DNA from: Collybia mongolica
Lineage: Eukaryota > Basidiomycota > Agaricomycetes > Agaricales > Clitocybaceae
Reading direction: 5' to 3'
NCBI GenBank assembly: GCA_013420905.1
Contig: JAAXNY010000004.1
Coordinates: 434,001-498,000, forward strand
Length of the DNA: 64,000 bases
Below are positions 13,638 through 26,017 of the stretch, one piece after another (position 1 is the stretch's first letter; every line of letters starts with the position of its first letter). The translations under genes and the position numbers were made by a program. Under the pieces are notes generated by a model. It had not been told where the DNA came from, did no database searches, and saw nothing but the letters and a program-made list of their open reading frames with translations.

Positions 13638-14816
13638 TTAAGCCACCTCTCCATTAGCCCTACCGCCCCACCACCCAGCTAATACGCCAAGTCCAAACCC
13701 TCTCCGTCCCCTAACCTCTCCCTCAGTCTCGCACACCGGGGTATCCGGCGGCTCCCCAAGGCCCTCCACACTCGCAAACGACACATAGCCTTCAGTACCC
13801 CTCAGCCGTTCACTCGCCTTGCGTGCATTAAACGGACGGCGCGGCTTCATCTTCGTCGGCGAGTCCAGCTGTCCCACTTCCCCATGCTCCCCAGCAGCAT
13901 CACTCTCCGATCCCGCATCTGTATCCGTGCCGGTCCCAGCCCCAACATCATCCACACCACCGTCCTCTTCGCTACCCTCCGCGGACGTACTCCGTCCACG
14001 CCCCTTCGGCCGACCCATACCAAGCCCAGTCTGCAGTCTGAACGGCCCCGGCGAGCTCTCGGGAATACGCGCCCGCACAGGCGGCGTCGGTGGGGGCGTC
14101 AACACGCCCCCGCTCTTCTGCTCCCCGCTCTCTGCCCCACTATGAGCTTCCTTGCTCTCAGTCCCTGATTCCGCCTTGAGCTCAGCATTCCTAGCGACAT
14201 CCGTTCCCTTCGCCGCGGTCCTGGGCGTCCGCGGAGTCGTTGAACCCGCCCCCATTTTTGGCGTGCGAGGTGGCGCCAGCACGGGCGTTCTCGGCGTGCG
14301 GGGGGTCGTCGGACCTGCCGCCGTCGTCGCGATCTCCCGCCGCGGGGTTGTAGGGAGGTGCAGTGGCATCTGCGCAGGCGAGCGTGGCGTCCTGCTCTGG
14401 CCCCGGATACTATCTTGCTGCTGTTGTTGTTGTTGCATCTGGCCCCGGGCGGGCGTGCGGGGTGTCACCGGCTGGGATTTATACACTGCAGGTTGCGGGA
14501 TGCGGCTCTGGAACGGAGACGTGGTGCTTCTGTTCCTATTTGGCGTGGTGTTGGAGGATGAGGTATGGTTAGGCGTCTGGTTTTTTTGGCTCTCGCTGCT
14601 TCCCCTCGCACGATGGAGGGTGGGGGAGGCATTGCGGGCGAAGCTGGGGGAGGTCTGACGCTGTGGCCTTGGCTGAGCAATGGAGGCGGACGAAGAGGAT
14701 AATGAATGCTTATTCGCATGCTGCTCTTGCGACAGCTGCGACGGCTGAGAAAGTGGAGAATTTGGTGAATGCGACCCTGACCCTGACGACGAAGCGGATG
14801 TGGGTGGCGTAGAGAT
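13638..14816 (-). CDS. Ser/Pro/Thr-rich protein, probable 3' exon
   Basis: This long frame is open from 14834 to a stop at 13638. I start the exon at 14816 because a clear acceptor (CTCACAG) sits just inside the frame and is in phase 0 with the donor of the upstream block ending at 15307. It encodes low-complexity sequence with repeated RTPRTP motifs, a 7-Gln run coded by CAA/CAG near 14420, the motif LTPPPTPP, and a better-ordered C-terminal piece, FNARKASERLRGTEGYVSFASVEGLG, which resembles conserved C-termini of uncharacterised agaricomycete proteins. No enzyme domain was seen. Alternative: a separate gene starting at ATG 14834, since a TATATAAA box lies about 65 nt upstream of that codon. 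No function can be assigned. Confidence 0.55.
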   Translation of the reverse strand: MSTPPTSASSSGSGSHSPNSPLSQPSQLSQEQHANKHSLSSSSASIAQPRPQRQTSPSFARNASPTLHRARGSSESQKNQTPNHTSSSNTTPNRNRSTTSPFQSRIPQPAVYKSQPVTPRTPARGQMQQQQQQQDSIRGQSRTPRSPAQMPLHLPTTPRREIATTAAGPTTPRTPRTPVLAPPRTPKMGAGSTTPRTPRTAAKGTDVARNAELKAESGTESKEAHSGAESGEQKSGGVLTPPPTPPVRARIPESSPGPFRLQTGLGMGRPKGRGRSTSAEGSEEDGGVDDVGAGTGTDTDAGSESDAAGEHGEVGQLDSPTKMKPRRPFNARKASERLRGTEGYVSFASVEGLGEPPDTPVCETEGEVRGRRGFGLGVLAGWWGGRANGEVA

Positions 14817-15306
14817 CTGTGAGATGCAAGACATCGTTTGTTAGTTTGGGTGACTTCGAGTTGTGAGAAACGAGGGAAAAAAAGTTCAAGATTTGATGTT
14901 TATATAAGAAAGTAGTTCCGGGAACTGTGCCATAGGCCCAGTTCATGATGGAACGTGGACGCAGGCAGTCAGTAGCCAGCCAAAGCACATCTTTGATGTG
15001 ATGGAAAAAAAGGATTCACGGGGCACCGCCCCTGATCACAAGCGCCCATAAAATAGAAATGACAAATGACAGTCTCGAACAAATGGAAAACCCTGTATCC
15101 GGACCGAACAAAAAAGAAACTCTCCCAAACAAAAGCGGGCACAAGAATTTTTAAAAAAAAGCCTGCGGGCGCAGAGGAAATGAAGCACCCCGAAACCAAA
15201 TCACATCGACTACCCTAAAACCAGAGGGCACCCAAAGAAGCCAAAAAAAATAAATAATGCAAAACGGAGGCAATAAACCTCAAGAAAGGACAAAACGAAC
15301 ACCCAC

Positions 15307-16878
15307 CATATCTCTCTCCCGTTCTCTCCACGGCCATCCGCCAGTTTCATCACGAACCTCATTGCTTCCACACCTTTCCCTCCTCCCCAGCTTTGCCTCG
15401 TTCTCCCTCCGCATCTTGCCGTTATCAGGACCCGACACTGTTGCACCGCCATTACCATACAATACCCTCTCCAGCCGTGCTCGCAAGGCCTTCTCGTGCG
15501 GCGTCATCGGAAGCGGAATCCCAGGTGTTGTTTGCGTCACATGAACCTGGTTCGAAGCGGACGGAGTGGTGGGCAACGTCGAGTGGATGTTAGCCGGAAG
15601 TGACTGGCGTTTCTGCGACCGCTGTGTCTGGCCTTGCGTCGGTGTCTGTGAGTGCATCCGCGACGGCGAAGGCGAGTGCGGGCGGGTGGCGCTCTGGTAC
15701 AACGCGGGTGATCTGGGGCGGTACGGTGGTGACGATGCTTTGGGGGCCTGCTGTTGCCGGGGATACGGAGATGGAGACGTGGATGTAGACGTCGAGCCTT
15801 GGCGCAGTGGCGTGTGGCGGGTGTGCGGCGAGGGCGAGGGCGACTCGGCCCGCGAGAAGTCGCCACGTCGTGGGTTTGGTGACGAGCCTACCCTACGCGG
15901 GTCAGTCGAGATGTTTCTCCGGACATCAGGCGTCGAGTACCCCCTGTGCGGGCGGACCTCGGACGGCGGCAGTGTGGGTTCAGTGCGTCTTGAAAACGCG
16001 GAGTATGGCAGGAAGGACGGCGCGGGCGAGGGGTACATCATCTCTGCGTCGCCGCCGTAGAATAGTTTCGGTGAGTGCGGGGTTGAGAGCGAGTGCGAGT
16101 GCGAGTGCGATTGCTGGTGCTGGTGCGTGGTGTACGAGTGCTGGGAGTGCGGGTACAGCGAGGAGGAGGCGATGGATGAAGAGGAGGGTGAGGAAGAAAG
16201 AGGCTGTTCATATCCCTGCTGGCGGACCTCGCCATCGTGCCCCCGATCACGGAGCTCCGAAGCACGCCCAACACGCTTCTGATCACTGCGCCGCTCTCCA
16301 TATCCATTACCTTCCGCTCCATAACCATAAGCATAACCCGTCTTCGTTGATACATCAGCACCCGTGGCTGTCCGTGACGCCACGGGGACGTGCGAGTGTC
16401 TCCTCCTGTGTGTCGGCCTCGTCAATGGGGGGGATGGGAGGCCCAGCAACATCAGCGTAGGTTCGTGCGCTGCCATGGGTGTCGCTGACTGGGAGAGCGC
16501 GAGGTCGTCCTTGATCAAGGCCTCGCGCAATAGGCGTTCGGAGCGAGACTCCTTGTGCGGCGATGCAGGAAGCGAGGTCTGCAGTTGCTGCGACTCAAAT
16601 GTAAGAGTAGGAAGGGGCGAATGTAGGGGCGATGACATGGGTGACAGTGCCAGCGGCGACAGCAATCGCTCGAGCAAAGGACGAGGCGGCTTTCGTGGAG
16701 TAGTCAATGGATGGGATTGAATCGATGGAAGACTGTGAAGCGAGTGCACGCTCTGCAGGGACTGTGAATGACGGTGACGGGAGGAGGCAGGGGAAGGTGT
16801 GGATGGCAAAGTGTGAGCGGATGATATTTTAGATCTGGAATTGAATTGAGGGGACCGGGAATTCCGTGGGGGTGACAT
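15307..16878 (-). CDS. Ser/Pro-rich low-complexity protein, probable 5' exon
   Basis: ATG at 16878 opens a 524-codon block, MSPPRNSRSPQ..., dominated by Ser, Pro, His and Arg. It has His-Ser dipeptide repeats (about 16080-16130) from a GAGTGC-type tandem repeat, many SP/TP phosphorylation-like sites, and an ordered C-terminal segment TPHEKALRARLERVL. Unspliced, the frame runs 9 codons past a GTGGGT donor to a stop at 15280. Splicing at 15306 to the acceptor at 14817 (490 bp intron, phase 0 on both sides) would give one protein of about 916 residues, which I favour because the two ordered segments occur together in comparable fungal proteins as I recall them. A disordered regulatory or scaffold protein is plausible but unproven. 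Confidence 0.55.
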
Positions 16879-19800
16879 GGCTTATTAGTTATTAGTTTAT
16901 TACGGTTTCTGTAATTCCGCGCGGCGTGTGTGATTGTCGAATGATCACTTGAACCAAACGTGGACTGCTATGGTCCGCTGATCCACTTCCCTTGGTTCTG
17001 GGGCGGATTCCTGGATCGAGGAACGATCCGTAATGTTAGAATTCCGTGCGTTACGAATAGCATCCCGTTTACTCACACACTGTGGGGTACCGCCTGTGTA
17101 ATGACCACGCGCTGGACACGAGGCCAACTGTCAGGAATTCCGGCACGTAGCCGTGCCTAAGGTGGGTGGTCTGACCAGGGCTTGACCTTTGCTGGATAGC
17201 AGTCTATAAAGTAGTGGTGGTGGTGATAGTTCGAGAAGAAAAAGTATGTACCCCTGGTTATTCATAATATTCACACGTGAGGTACGCCCTTTTCTTTTCC
17301 TCCACGGACCACAACGCCACCATAATGGCAAATATTTCAAACTAATACATCAACTAATACATTAGTATTACCCTCAACAAATTTATGATCTTGTCTAGTC
17401 TGGGTTTCACATTTTCCTTTAGTACGGAAGAAAAGTAAGCAGAATAGCCCCTCATCATCCAACGAATATGAAACTGATTATGACCCAACTGAGGGACGAG
17501 TCCCAGGATCTGGTTCGCTGTCCAAACCAACGGAAAGATGCGTGCAGACGTCCATCGTCCACACGATATTTTTTGTCCTGGGAACAGGATCCGGAATGCC
17601 TATAGGCGGGCGGTATTTTCACATCCATCCAACGGCTTATTGAGCCCCTCTTCAATGTTTCTGACCCTTGTCTTACCTTCACCTTATGTTTTTTTCACCC
17701 CCTCTCTTTTCACCGTGACCACTGCGGAAACAACCAGAATATTTGGGGTCCTCCCCGAAATGGCTATCGCCGATCGCGATCGAAACCCCGCCCTAACCCC
17801 TTCAGGTTGTCGAAAAGGAGATGTCAGTCGACTGCCACGACAGTCCACAACACTCCGGATTTAACTATTTTTCGTGAAAAGGGGATATGCGCACGATACT
17901 TGAGTCCAGAGGGGAGCCCAGGGGAAGCTCCCACTTGTTATCCGACCCGCCGGTGTTCAATCTAAACAGGACCGGACCACCCCCAGATTCAAGGATCTAG
18001 CCTATTTTTTTACCTAACGGAAACTGTTGTAAATCTTTGCAATTACGAGGAACTCAAGTGACGACAAGAACGACGAAGGACGGGGGTAATACGTTGGTTT
18101 TTTTTTACGGCAAGCACGAGGGACGACGAGTTCTCATTACCCACGACGACGGAGGTTAAGACGATATCTGCATGTCGTCATCTATGACCAGAGTTGGTTT
18201 TCTGGCGCGCCATCGATGACATCTTTCATTTCTTCTCTGGGTTCTCCAATGCTACGGGCGGGCTCCCACTCCATGCGCAATCGACGGTCCAGGGTTCGCA
18301 TAATTCACGCGACACTTCCAATGGGGTTGTCACCTTGAAGGCCTTTTTCGAAATTTCATAATTTCATATTCTAGTCAAACACATATATCCTCAAAGCCTG
18401 GTTGTTCTCGAGAGGCTCCACGGAGTATCAAACCCACCTAGGCTCCAAGATCCAGTGCCAAAGCAGCGGTATGCACGGTGACTCGTCTAATTGGCAATAT
18501 CAAAATCTAAACAAAGACTCCAGGCGAATCAAGGCCTGAAACCCCTGAGTCATTATGGGCAGGGGCAGGACCCACTGGGCCGGGGTCTATGTAGAGAGTA
18601 ACCTAATCTGTTACTTCATCAGCCCAACCGATGATCTTACCAATGATAAGTGTTTGGAAAGCAGTACCTTCAGCAACCGACTCATTCAGGTCAGCGTTCA
18701 CCAATCAGAATCGAGACGAAAAACGTGATGGTACGGTCATCTCTTCAACCTTGCGCTTCTTCCCAACCTACGAGCCACCAAGATCAGAGAGACGCAATTG
18801 AAAGGCCAGCAACGGGTGATATGAAACTATACACCCCCTCACCCGACGAGACTAACAAAGGTAGTCTCCGATTTCGACAAGGCGCCCGCATATAAATACA
18901 GACCCCCCATCGTAAGGATCAACGAGAGCTAAACTTTCAAAAAATCAGAATTCCCCGTCTCAGTATTAGACCAACTTTAGGGCTCACAAGTAAAACGACG
19001 CATCCCATGTCGGGCTATTGGCCTTTAGCAAAAGCGATGTTTGCCTGGCTTGATCGTCGTTGACACAGAACCGCCTTAACAACAAGATCCCTTCAGTGGC
19101 CGGCTCTAACATCTTCCAAGTACTTTGTCTCTCGCATATCCGCTTATACATCGACTCTCACAATCCGCCAGCACGATGGTCACTTCCCAAAAACAATCTG
19201 TGTCGCGTAATATTCTCTACATACCCACGAGCTGGACTTGAAACGCGAAAAAGGCAATACTAGCTCAAGTTTCTGATTCTTGGCCTTTTTGCACTGTGTC
19301 GACGCCGTTTGGGTTATAGTCGTCACGGTTTTGGTTGAAGGGGGGCTGCCGGTCGGATCCGATGGGGCACGTGTTAATCACGTTCCCTTTTTTTCGCAAG
19401 GGGCGTGACTCGGATGTGCCACTTGTCAGGCTGGGCGCGACTTACTGAACAGGACTTCTGACACACAGGATCTACACGAGTAAGTCCTTGAGCCTGAAGC
19501 TGAACGGTATATAAAGACAACCCCGAGCCCCCCAAGAAGAAATACTGCAGATCACCCATAATTTTTATCATCTCTACATAATACCACCTCAGACCTATAT
19601 GACGGCGGGGATCATAGGGATGACCTCGAGGCTTTGAGAAGGACAAGCCCCAACATCAACATCTATACGACAAGTGTCATCAAGTTTTTTTGGCACATCA
19701 TTCGGGCAACATTTTTTCCGCAACCTTTACATATGTGCGGCAGACTAGCTCACAATAGTCTCCATTCCAAACAAATTACATATCGTCATAGGATCGCCCA

Positions 19801-22068
19801 AACGATCCTACACTCTGGGCTTCACTTTCCAACACCACGAAGCTAACGCCCAACTGTCACGGATTGACGCTTAAACCTAGCCCGGCATGGTCGCTATCCC
19901 TGGAAAACTTGGATGCCACACCGTACAGGAAGCCTCCTCAAGGACAGACCCATCGCCGATGCCCGAAGATCTGCTTGTCACGAGCACATCTAGAAACGAC
20001 ACAACTTTGTTTTACAACATGGCAAGCTTGTCCATTCTTACTACAAGGCTCCCGGATCCACGGAACTGACAACTATGAAAGAATTTCGGATATGAATTCC
20101 TTAAATACTGGGGCTTTGGGGGGTGAGTGTTCTGGAATCGCAGTAGAGCTAGGGAAAGACAGGTGCCAGGGATCATCCCCAGTAAGAAACGCATGTATTA
20201 GTTAACATTTTCGGCAAATATTTCATATTAAATTTATTATCTCACATTTATAGACATTATATGTCACCGTCAACTTATCATTTTGACGTCTTTCAATGCT
20301 TGAAGATGCTCAATCGATGCAAAGAATGTTTTCACAATCGTCAATCTCGCGTCAATCCTTCCACTTCAGATTCGTGTTTCCTCTTCACCCTTGTTTTGCT
20401 TTCTTTGTCCAGGTGTGTGTGTGAAGTCCCTCGTCACTCTCACTCCCAACTACCATATTCTCCCCATTGGCCCCCTCCCCACCTATATCTATTCCACCTT
20501 CCACCCCACAATGAATCAACAACCATCCAGAGATGTGACACGCTGTCCTTGCTCTCAGGACGCTAAAGCCTTCTCACACACGAAATCCCGATTCGCCCAA
20601 TATATGTCAGACGGGCTTGAGACAGATGGACATGGCACGCGACGCAAGGCATGCCATTTTTATACGCTTCTTGTAAAACCATTAACAGTGGTATATCTTA
20701 TAGCTCTATAGGATACATTAACATGTGGATTGGTGCGTACGACTCCATTTCCAAGGCATCTCACGCAATAAATAGATAACCATTCGACATAGGTCTTGAT
20801 CCAACGCGTCCATGCTATAAAAAAACGACACAAAGTAACAAAAATTGGTCATGAAGGATTCCTCACAATATGGGTCAGGGTGGAAGCATCAACGAGTGGA
20901 AATAGGAGCAACGACACACTGGTATCATTGTGAGTGCTTCATGTGCTAGAAATACGATCGGTATCTCAATGCCGTGTCATATATGCCGGCAACAGCGTCT
21001 ATTCCTTCGTCGTCCCTGGCACCTTCGCCGGTTCGACCGGAGGGGCGAGGGGGCGAGAAACACGGCAGAACGAAGTTCAGCATCGCTAGACACGGCGACT
21101 GATTATGGTGAAGAAGAGGTATTTGAGAATTGAGATGCGTTGACCATAACCAGGTACGTTTTGAGTCAAGCGTTCTCAAATAATATATGTCTTGATGTAT
21201 CACTGCACAAGGAGTATGAAGAAGGCCGTTGGGGGGCCTGAGGGAAGGCTGGTGATAGCAGCAGCCTCGGGTTCGGCGCATGTTGTGAAGAGAAAGTAAC
21301 AATGTTCACACCCCGAATGCTACTCTTAGATACCAACAGCACAGTAGTGCGCATGTGAGAAGGCTCGAACGACAGATAGGAGACCACGCCGTAAGCCCAT
21401 TGGTCTGTCCATGCATTCCTCCCTGCCCACTATATTAATACTATACGGAGTGCCAGAAGTTTTTACAACACGTTCAGCCGGCTTCAACCTACACACAACG
21501 TAACCTAAAACCATGTGTAGTGCGTCGCTCGAGGGGCACGTAGTCCGGCAGGGTCAATATCGGCGCATGGGGGCATGGGGAGCATTGTATTGAGACATCG
21601 AAGGCAAGCAGATGGTGTAAGGAGAGGGGGGGCGGGAGTACAGTTTTGAATGCGGGACTGAGGGACGAATCGTGTAACACGTAGCAATGTCTGTAAATAG
21701 GGCATAATATAACATGATCTATTCTCTTATATTAGTTGTATAGAAATTCTAGATAATACCAGAGAATAGCTATATAGCTATTTTTTTGCTGTTCAGGCAT
21801 TATCTCGCATTTGTTTTGAGATAATGCGAGATAAATGGAGAAAATGTTAGATAATACATGTGTTTCTTACTAGGGATCATCGATCATCATCGAAACGGTC
21901 GTACTGGACTATGAGGAGAAACATCGCGTTTGGCTGTAGCTGCAAGCAAATACTTGTCTATCTATTAGGCACAGTCTCTCGCGGATGGTCGATGTATACG
22001 ATCTGGTGTTGTCACGGATGATGACGGATGGGAATAATTTCCTTTTTTTTTTTACGTACATACTCCTC
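16879..22068. other. Long gene-poor stretch
   Basis: No frame with splice signals or a recognisable domain was found on either strand. Open frames do not exceed about 118 codons and have no family resemblance. T-rich runs occur near 18100. A small hairpin and homopolymer tracts are listed separately. Confidence 0.4.
21800..21834. repeat. 11-bp inverted repeat (hairpin)
   Basis: TTATCTCGCAT at 21800-21810 is matched by its reverse complement at 21824-21834 across a 13-nt spacer, in an AT-rich patch that also repeats TAGATAATA. It may be a remnant of a small element or chance. No function is assigned. Confidence 0.5.
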
Positions 22069-22088
22069 GGGGGGGGGGGGGGGGGGGG
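22069..22088 (+). repeat. Poly-G tract (20 G)
   Basis: An uninterrupted run of 20 G follows a T-run at about 22043-22053, just downstream of the acireductone dioxygenase stop codon (gene on the - strand, so the transcript would carry a C-run). The length may be imprecise in any assembly. Confidence 0.85.
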
Positions 22089-22120
22089 AAATGCAAAACA
22101 GTTCTGTGCACCACTTCATA

Positions 22121-22875
22121 TTACGCGCCAACGCTGATCGTCTTCAAGTACTCAATACGATGAGGATTGACGTCGGTCTCTGAACCTCTGTTGTGGGGTA
22201 CCCATTTCGGCTCATCCTTCAATGATATTAGATGTGTCCAATATGAAATCGACAATTTGAACTTACCTTGAACAGACGAAGAGCCTTGATGTTGTCTTTC
22301 TCATCAAGTGTGAAGCGGTGGTAGATGCCAGCGGGGATCACCAACAAGTCACCTGGTTCGACTGCGAGGCGGATCCATGCATCGGTGGGCGTCTCTGTTG
22401 AGGGAGAAGTTAATTGCAGGCGCCGATCATTCTGTCCTAACACCAACCCCGAACATCGAAGAAACCACTTCCTGAGAGGATGTAACGGATCTCTTCATCT
22501 TCGTGCATATGTCTGTGAAACCCCAAGTTAGGATCACGAGAGCCTTGGTAGAAGAAAAACAAAATGGCCTACTCCTGGAAGAAACCCCTGATTTTCTCTT
22601 CGTAGACCTACTCTCAGTTAGCCAAAATGCGTAGTTCACCTTCAAATGCGACGAACATCACCCATTCCTTCCTTTGACACATTGATTGTGTCGCGGTTCT
22701 TGTGGCCCCTTTCTTTGGCAATAGCATCGACTTTCTCTTCGTGTCCTAGGACAGGGATCGTCCAGTGCTTGACATTGAGTGATGCCAAAGTCTCTGGGGA
22801 CACAAGACGCGATGGATCATAATCGTGGGGCAATCGCTGATCACCGTCAAGGTTATCGTAGTAGTATGCTCGCAT
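22121..22875 (-). CDS. ADI1: Acireductone dioxygenase (ARD)
   Basis: This cupin enzyme of the methionine salvage pathway oxidises acireductone to the 2-keto acid precursor of methionine and formate with Fe2+, or off-pathway with Ni2+; it acts in cytosol/nucleus. Five exons: 22875-22657, 22607-22573, 22512-22448, 22394-22267 and 22216-22121, total 543 nt or 180 residues, the usual family length. Introns are 49-60 bp. The N-terminus [18 protein letters not shown] is typical. Metal ligands are visible: [11 protein letters not shown] (two His and one Glu) and PAGIYHRF (third His), with [16 protein letters not shown] following. Intron 1 uses a GTTCGT donor, needed to keep [12 protein letters not shown] in frame. 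The gene looks intact and single copy here. A TATA-like box lies about 50 nt upstream of the ATG. Confidence 0.96.
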
Positions 22876-22923
22876 AGTGGTGGAGGTTGAGAGAACTGAG
22901 AAGGGAATGCCAAATTCGAGGTT

Positions 22924-22930
22924 TTTTATA
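22924..22930 (-). promoter_or_regulatory. TATA-like box of ADI1
   Basis: TATAAAA on the - strand about 50 nt upstream of the ADI1 start codon, a plausible core promoter. No transcript data are available. Confidence 0.45.
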
Positions 22931-24735
22931 TTGTCAATGCCGTAGACGGCAGGCTATTAATATTATGAAGCGTACACATATGGTGACTTTGATCTGATAT
23001 CCGTGTAGCACCCACAACGTTTCTTCTCCGTCTCCCTAGTACTATTCCAACAGCCAACGCTCCTGATTCGTAAAATCCCGGCCAGTGATGTGGTTGAATG
23101 ATCGTTGATGGAGTTTTGGCAACTTGGACACAGCCAAAAGAGCCATCGTTCGATCTGAGGTTTGATTCGCTACCCGGGCAAGTGGTGTTGAGTGATCATC
23201 GATTGAAAATGCATCAGCCTTCGCAACTCGAAAAATTGTCACCGTCGAAACAAGGGCAGGGCCAGGTGCCTGTCCCAAAATACAAAAGTTTCACACGACC
23301 CACACGATCAACACGCCTCCAATCGCTGCGGCTGTCGTCAACAGGCAAACACGCGAATAAATCTTCTGGCTCCATAACAGCGAGAAACCTCAAACGACAT
23401 ATGATATATGATGATCGGCGTCGGTACAGCCAGCCCGCGCAGAGATACGTGCTGATTATCACAACTGAACGTTGGAATATTGGAGTCCAGGACTCAGGAA
23501 TGGTGAAGTCGAACATCGCGAGAAGTCTCCTATAAAATTTCATCATCTTCTGGTTTACGAAATATTTGACCTGGATTCGATTCAAATACTAGGGTTTGGG
23601 CTGAACTTTCGCAGGTGAAGGTAGATAATCATGAAGTGATCAAGTCAGTCTCGCCCAGGACTGACATGACGAGCCCGGGGACATCGTGATGGAAGTTATC
23701 TATTCCGCTACTTCTGTGACGATGCAAAGCACCTAGGCATCTTTGATCTAACGGTGTGTCTGGTGAATGATATCTTTTCGAAGTACAATAACGTAAATCA
23801 GTCACAAAACTTTGTTTCTCAACATGCCAGGCAGACACCTGCTTTCTTGTTCGTATAAGGCACTAGATACGTTCGACAGAGGGAGGAAAAAATATCCAAG
23901 AACGAGCGTATAGAGGTGAGATTTTAAACATCCATGTCCGTCTTTACTGCGTGAAAGAATATTGATGTTGATATACTTTTTCTGATTCAGGACTAACGAA
24001 AAATCTCTCCTCGAGAAGGCCGTCCTTCATTATCAATAGTTTGAAGGTTTTAAGTCCTTCAATTGACAGGTCCCGCCACATCGTCTGGGGGTTGACCAAC
24101 GGATGCGCACTCGAGGTATCCGAAATGAATACCCTTCTTATATGGTGCTTTTCCATTCTTTTGTCTGGCTGGGTTTGAGATGGTTGAAGTCGATACCAAC
24201 TATTTTCACAATGCGAGCATTTATTTCGCCATTTTTACTTTACTTCGGGCATTTTCAGAATGTCTCCGAGGATACGCGGATGTCATAGGATAAGCGAGGG
24301 TCTCTACTGACATCCAGACTCGGGTGTATACACAAACATCGTGGTAAAAAGCGCTCTAGGTCAGAAAGGATCGTCAGGTGTTGATTAATTCGAAGCGCCA
24401 CACCATGCTGACCATACCTGTTACTAGCAATATTAATGTACAGCCCGACTCGGGAACGTTTCAGTGTGTCCCTGGGCTGGAATGCACATATCCAAGCCAA
24501 GCCTAAATGTCTTCACCGTTCGCCGTTATCAATAGAGGCAGAGTGCGCTTCCGGTGTTCAAAAACTGCACGAAAAACTGACGCCACCCAGTCAGGTCCTG
24601 AGCGCGATCTGTTGGCACCCTCATCAACGGACCAACATCGAAACATCGGCCTTATGAACACATGTTTGTGGTGTCCATCACTTAACTATATCATAAAAGA
24701 TGATGTTTATTGAAGTAGATTCCACGCACTCGGAT
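22931..24735. other. Intergenic between ADI1 and membrane protein gene
   Basis: This divergent intergenic region holds only short unrecognised open frames, for example 145 codons at 23098 on + opposed by 123 codons at 23585 on -. No splice-consistent gene model emerged. Confidence 0.4.
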
Positions 24736-24742
24736 TATAAAG
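24736..24742 (+). promoter_or_regulatory. TATA-like box
   Basis: TATAAAG about 37 nt before the ATG at 24779, consistent with a core promoter for the membrane protein gene. Confidence 0.4.
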
Positions 24743-24778
24743 TAAAGATGCCAAGTTCTCATCTGCACATCCTCAGAA

Positions 24779-26017
24779 ATGGCTGCCTCTACCATTCCGC
24801 TCGATAAGGCATACCTCACAGCTATTTGGCTGGAGACAGTATTCTATGGTATACCTTCAAACACTTTGCACGAATGACGGTCTAAACTTATACCAGGGAT
24901 TAATATCCTCCTATTTTTCTCCTACCTCTTCATTGCGAGGTATAAGCAGAAATCGCCGCATGTCAATAAGATCATTTTATTCACCGCCATTGCCATGTTC
25001 TGCTTCTCTACAATTCATGTGTCGATGGGCTTCGCCCGCCTCATTGATGGATTTATATACCTGCGGGACAAACCTGGAGGACCTGCTGCCTTTTTCTCGG
25101 ATGTCTCCATCCCAGCTAATGTGGCAAAGGTTATCATTCATACTGTAAACTCCATCCTTGGAGATGGTATTGTCGTAAGTTTCGCCCCTTTTTAACCTGG
25201 AACCTTCTGACATGAATGTGAACAGGTTTGGCGTTGTTATCATGTTTGGGCACGAAGTTGGTGGATCTGTATCGTTCCTATTCTCCTGATCATTGCATCC
25301 GCAGGTAAATATTTCAACTCTGGGTCCAAGCGACGCCACTAATGACGGCAGTGTGCGGCTTCGGCCAGGGTGTTATTTTTGCTCAGGCAAAAACGACTCA
25401 TAGTGCCTTTGTTTCCACTCTGGCACGGTGGAACGGATCACTTTTCGTCCTCTCATTGACAACAAACGTTGTCGTGACTACTTTGATTGCCGCACGTATC
25501 TGGTAGGACCTTTCAAACACGCCAAGGCATCATGCCAGCTTACATGGACTGGCAGGTACCTTGCTAGGGAAAGCGGCTCAAGCTTCGCAAGTTCTTCGTT
25601 CAAGTACCGCAGGGTTCTGACACTCATCGTCGAATCCGGCGCTATTTACTCCTCGGCATTGGTTATCGAAATTACATTATATTTCCTCAACTCGAACGCA
25701 TTTTACATCGTCTACGATCCCATTGCCCAGTTGACCGTGAGTCTCATCCTCATACACTCACATTAAATGATCCAATACTCAATGCCAATTAGGCCATCGT
25801 CCCAACAATGATTATTGTAATGACAAGTTTGGGCCTGACTTCCAGCGAGCTTTCTGAGCAAGAAGGTACTACCCGCACCTTGACTTTCCAGGCAGCCTCA
25901 AATCCAACGGCATCCACCTTGACTTCTCGTTACAACCCAGCGGCTTCTGATAATGACGTGTTCATCGACCTGGGTGCCAGCAACAAGCTACGCTCGAGGG
26001 ACCATAGCAAAGAGTGA
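24779..26017 (+). CDS. Seven-helix fungal membrane protein, uncharacterised
   Basis: Six exons were resolved: 24779-24848, 24897-25174, 25226-25304, 25352-25502, 25556-25736 and 25793-26017, summing to 984 nt or 327 residues, all with GT-AG introns of 48-56 bp. The protein starts MAASTIPLDKAYLTAIWLE and shows seven hydrophobic stretches (about residues 10-35, 45-72, 100-125, 128-150, 158-190, 215-245, 250-270). Conserved family patterns include PGGPAAFFSD, VWRCYHVW, LSLTTNVVVTTLIA and LTLIVESGAIYSSA. This is a common agaricomycete membrane-protein family with no known function, distinct from the DUF6534 genes around it, as it lacks LNSR and the TRGIL segment. The 60-residue Ser/Thr-rich C-terminus is probably cytoplasmic. 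It looks intact. Confidence 0.88.

Noticed and set aside
14152..14658. 168-codon + strand frame opposite the Ser/Pro-rich gene, and others at 15566-16460
   Set aside because: Antisense shadows of a compositionally biased coding region.
23098..23585. Overlapping long frames on both strands upstream of ADI1
   Set aside because: Two opposed frames over the same bases with no conserved motif; most likely chance openness.
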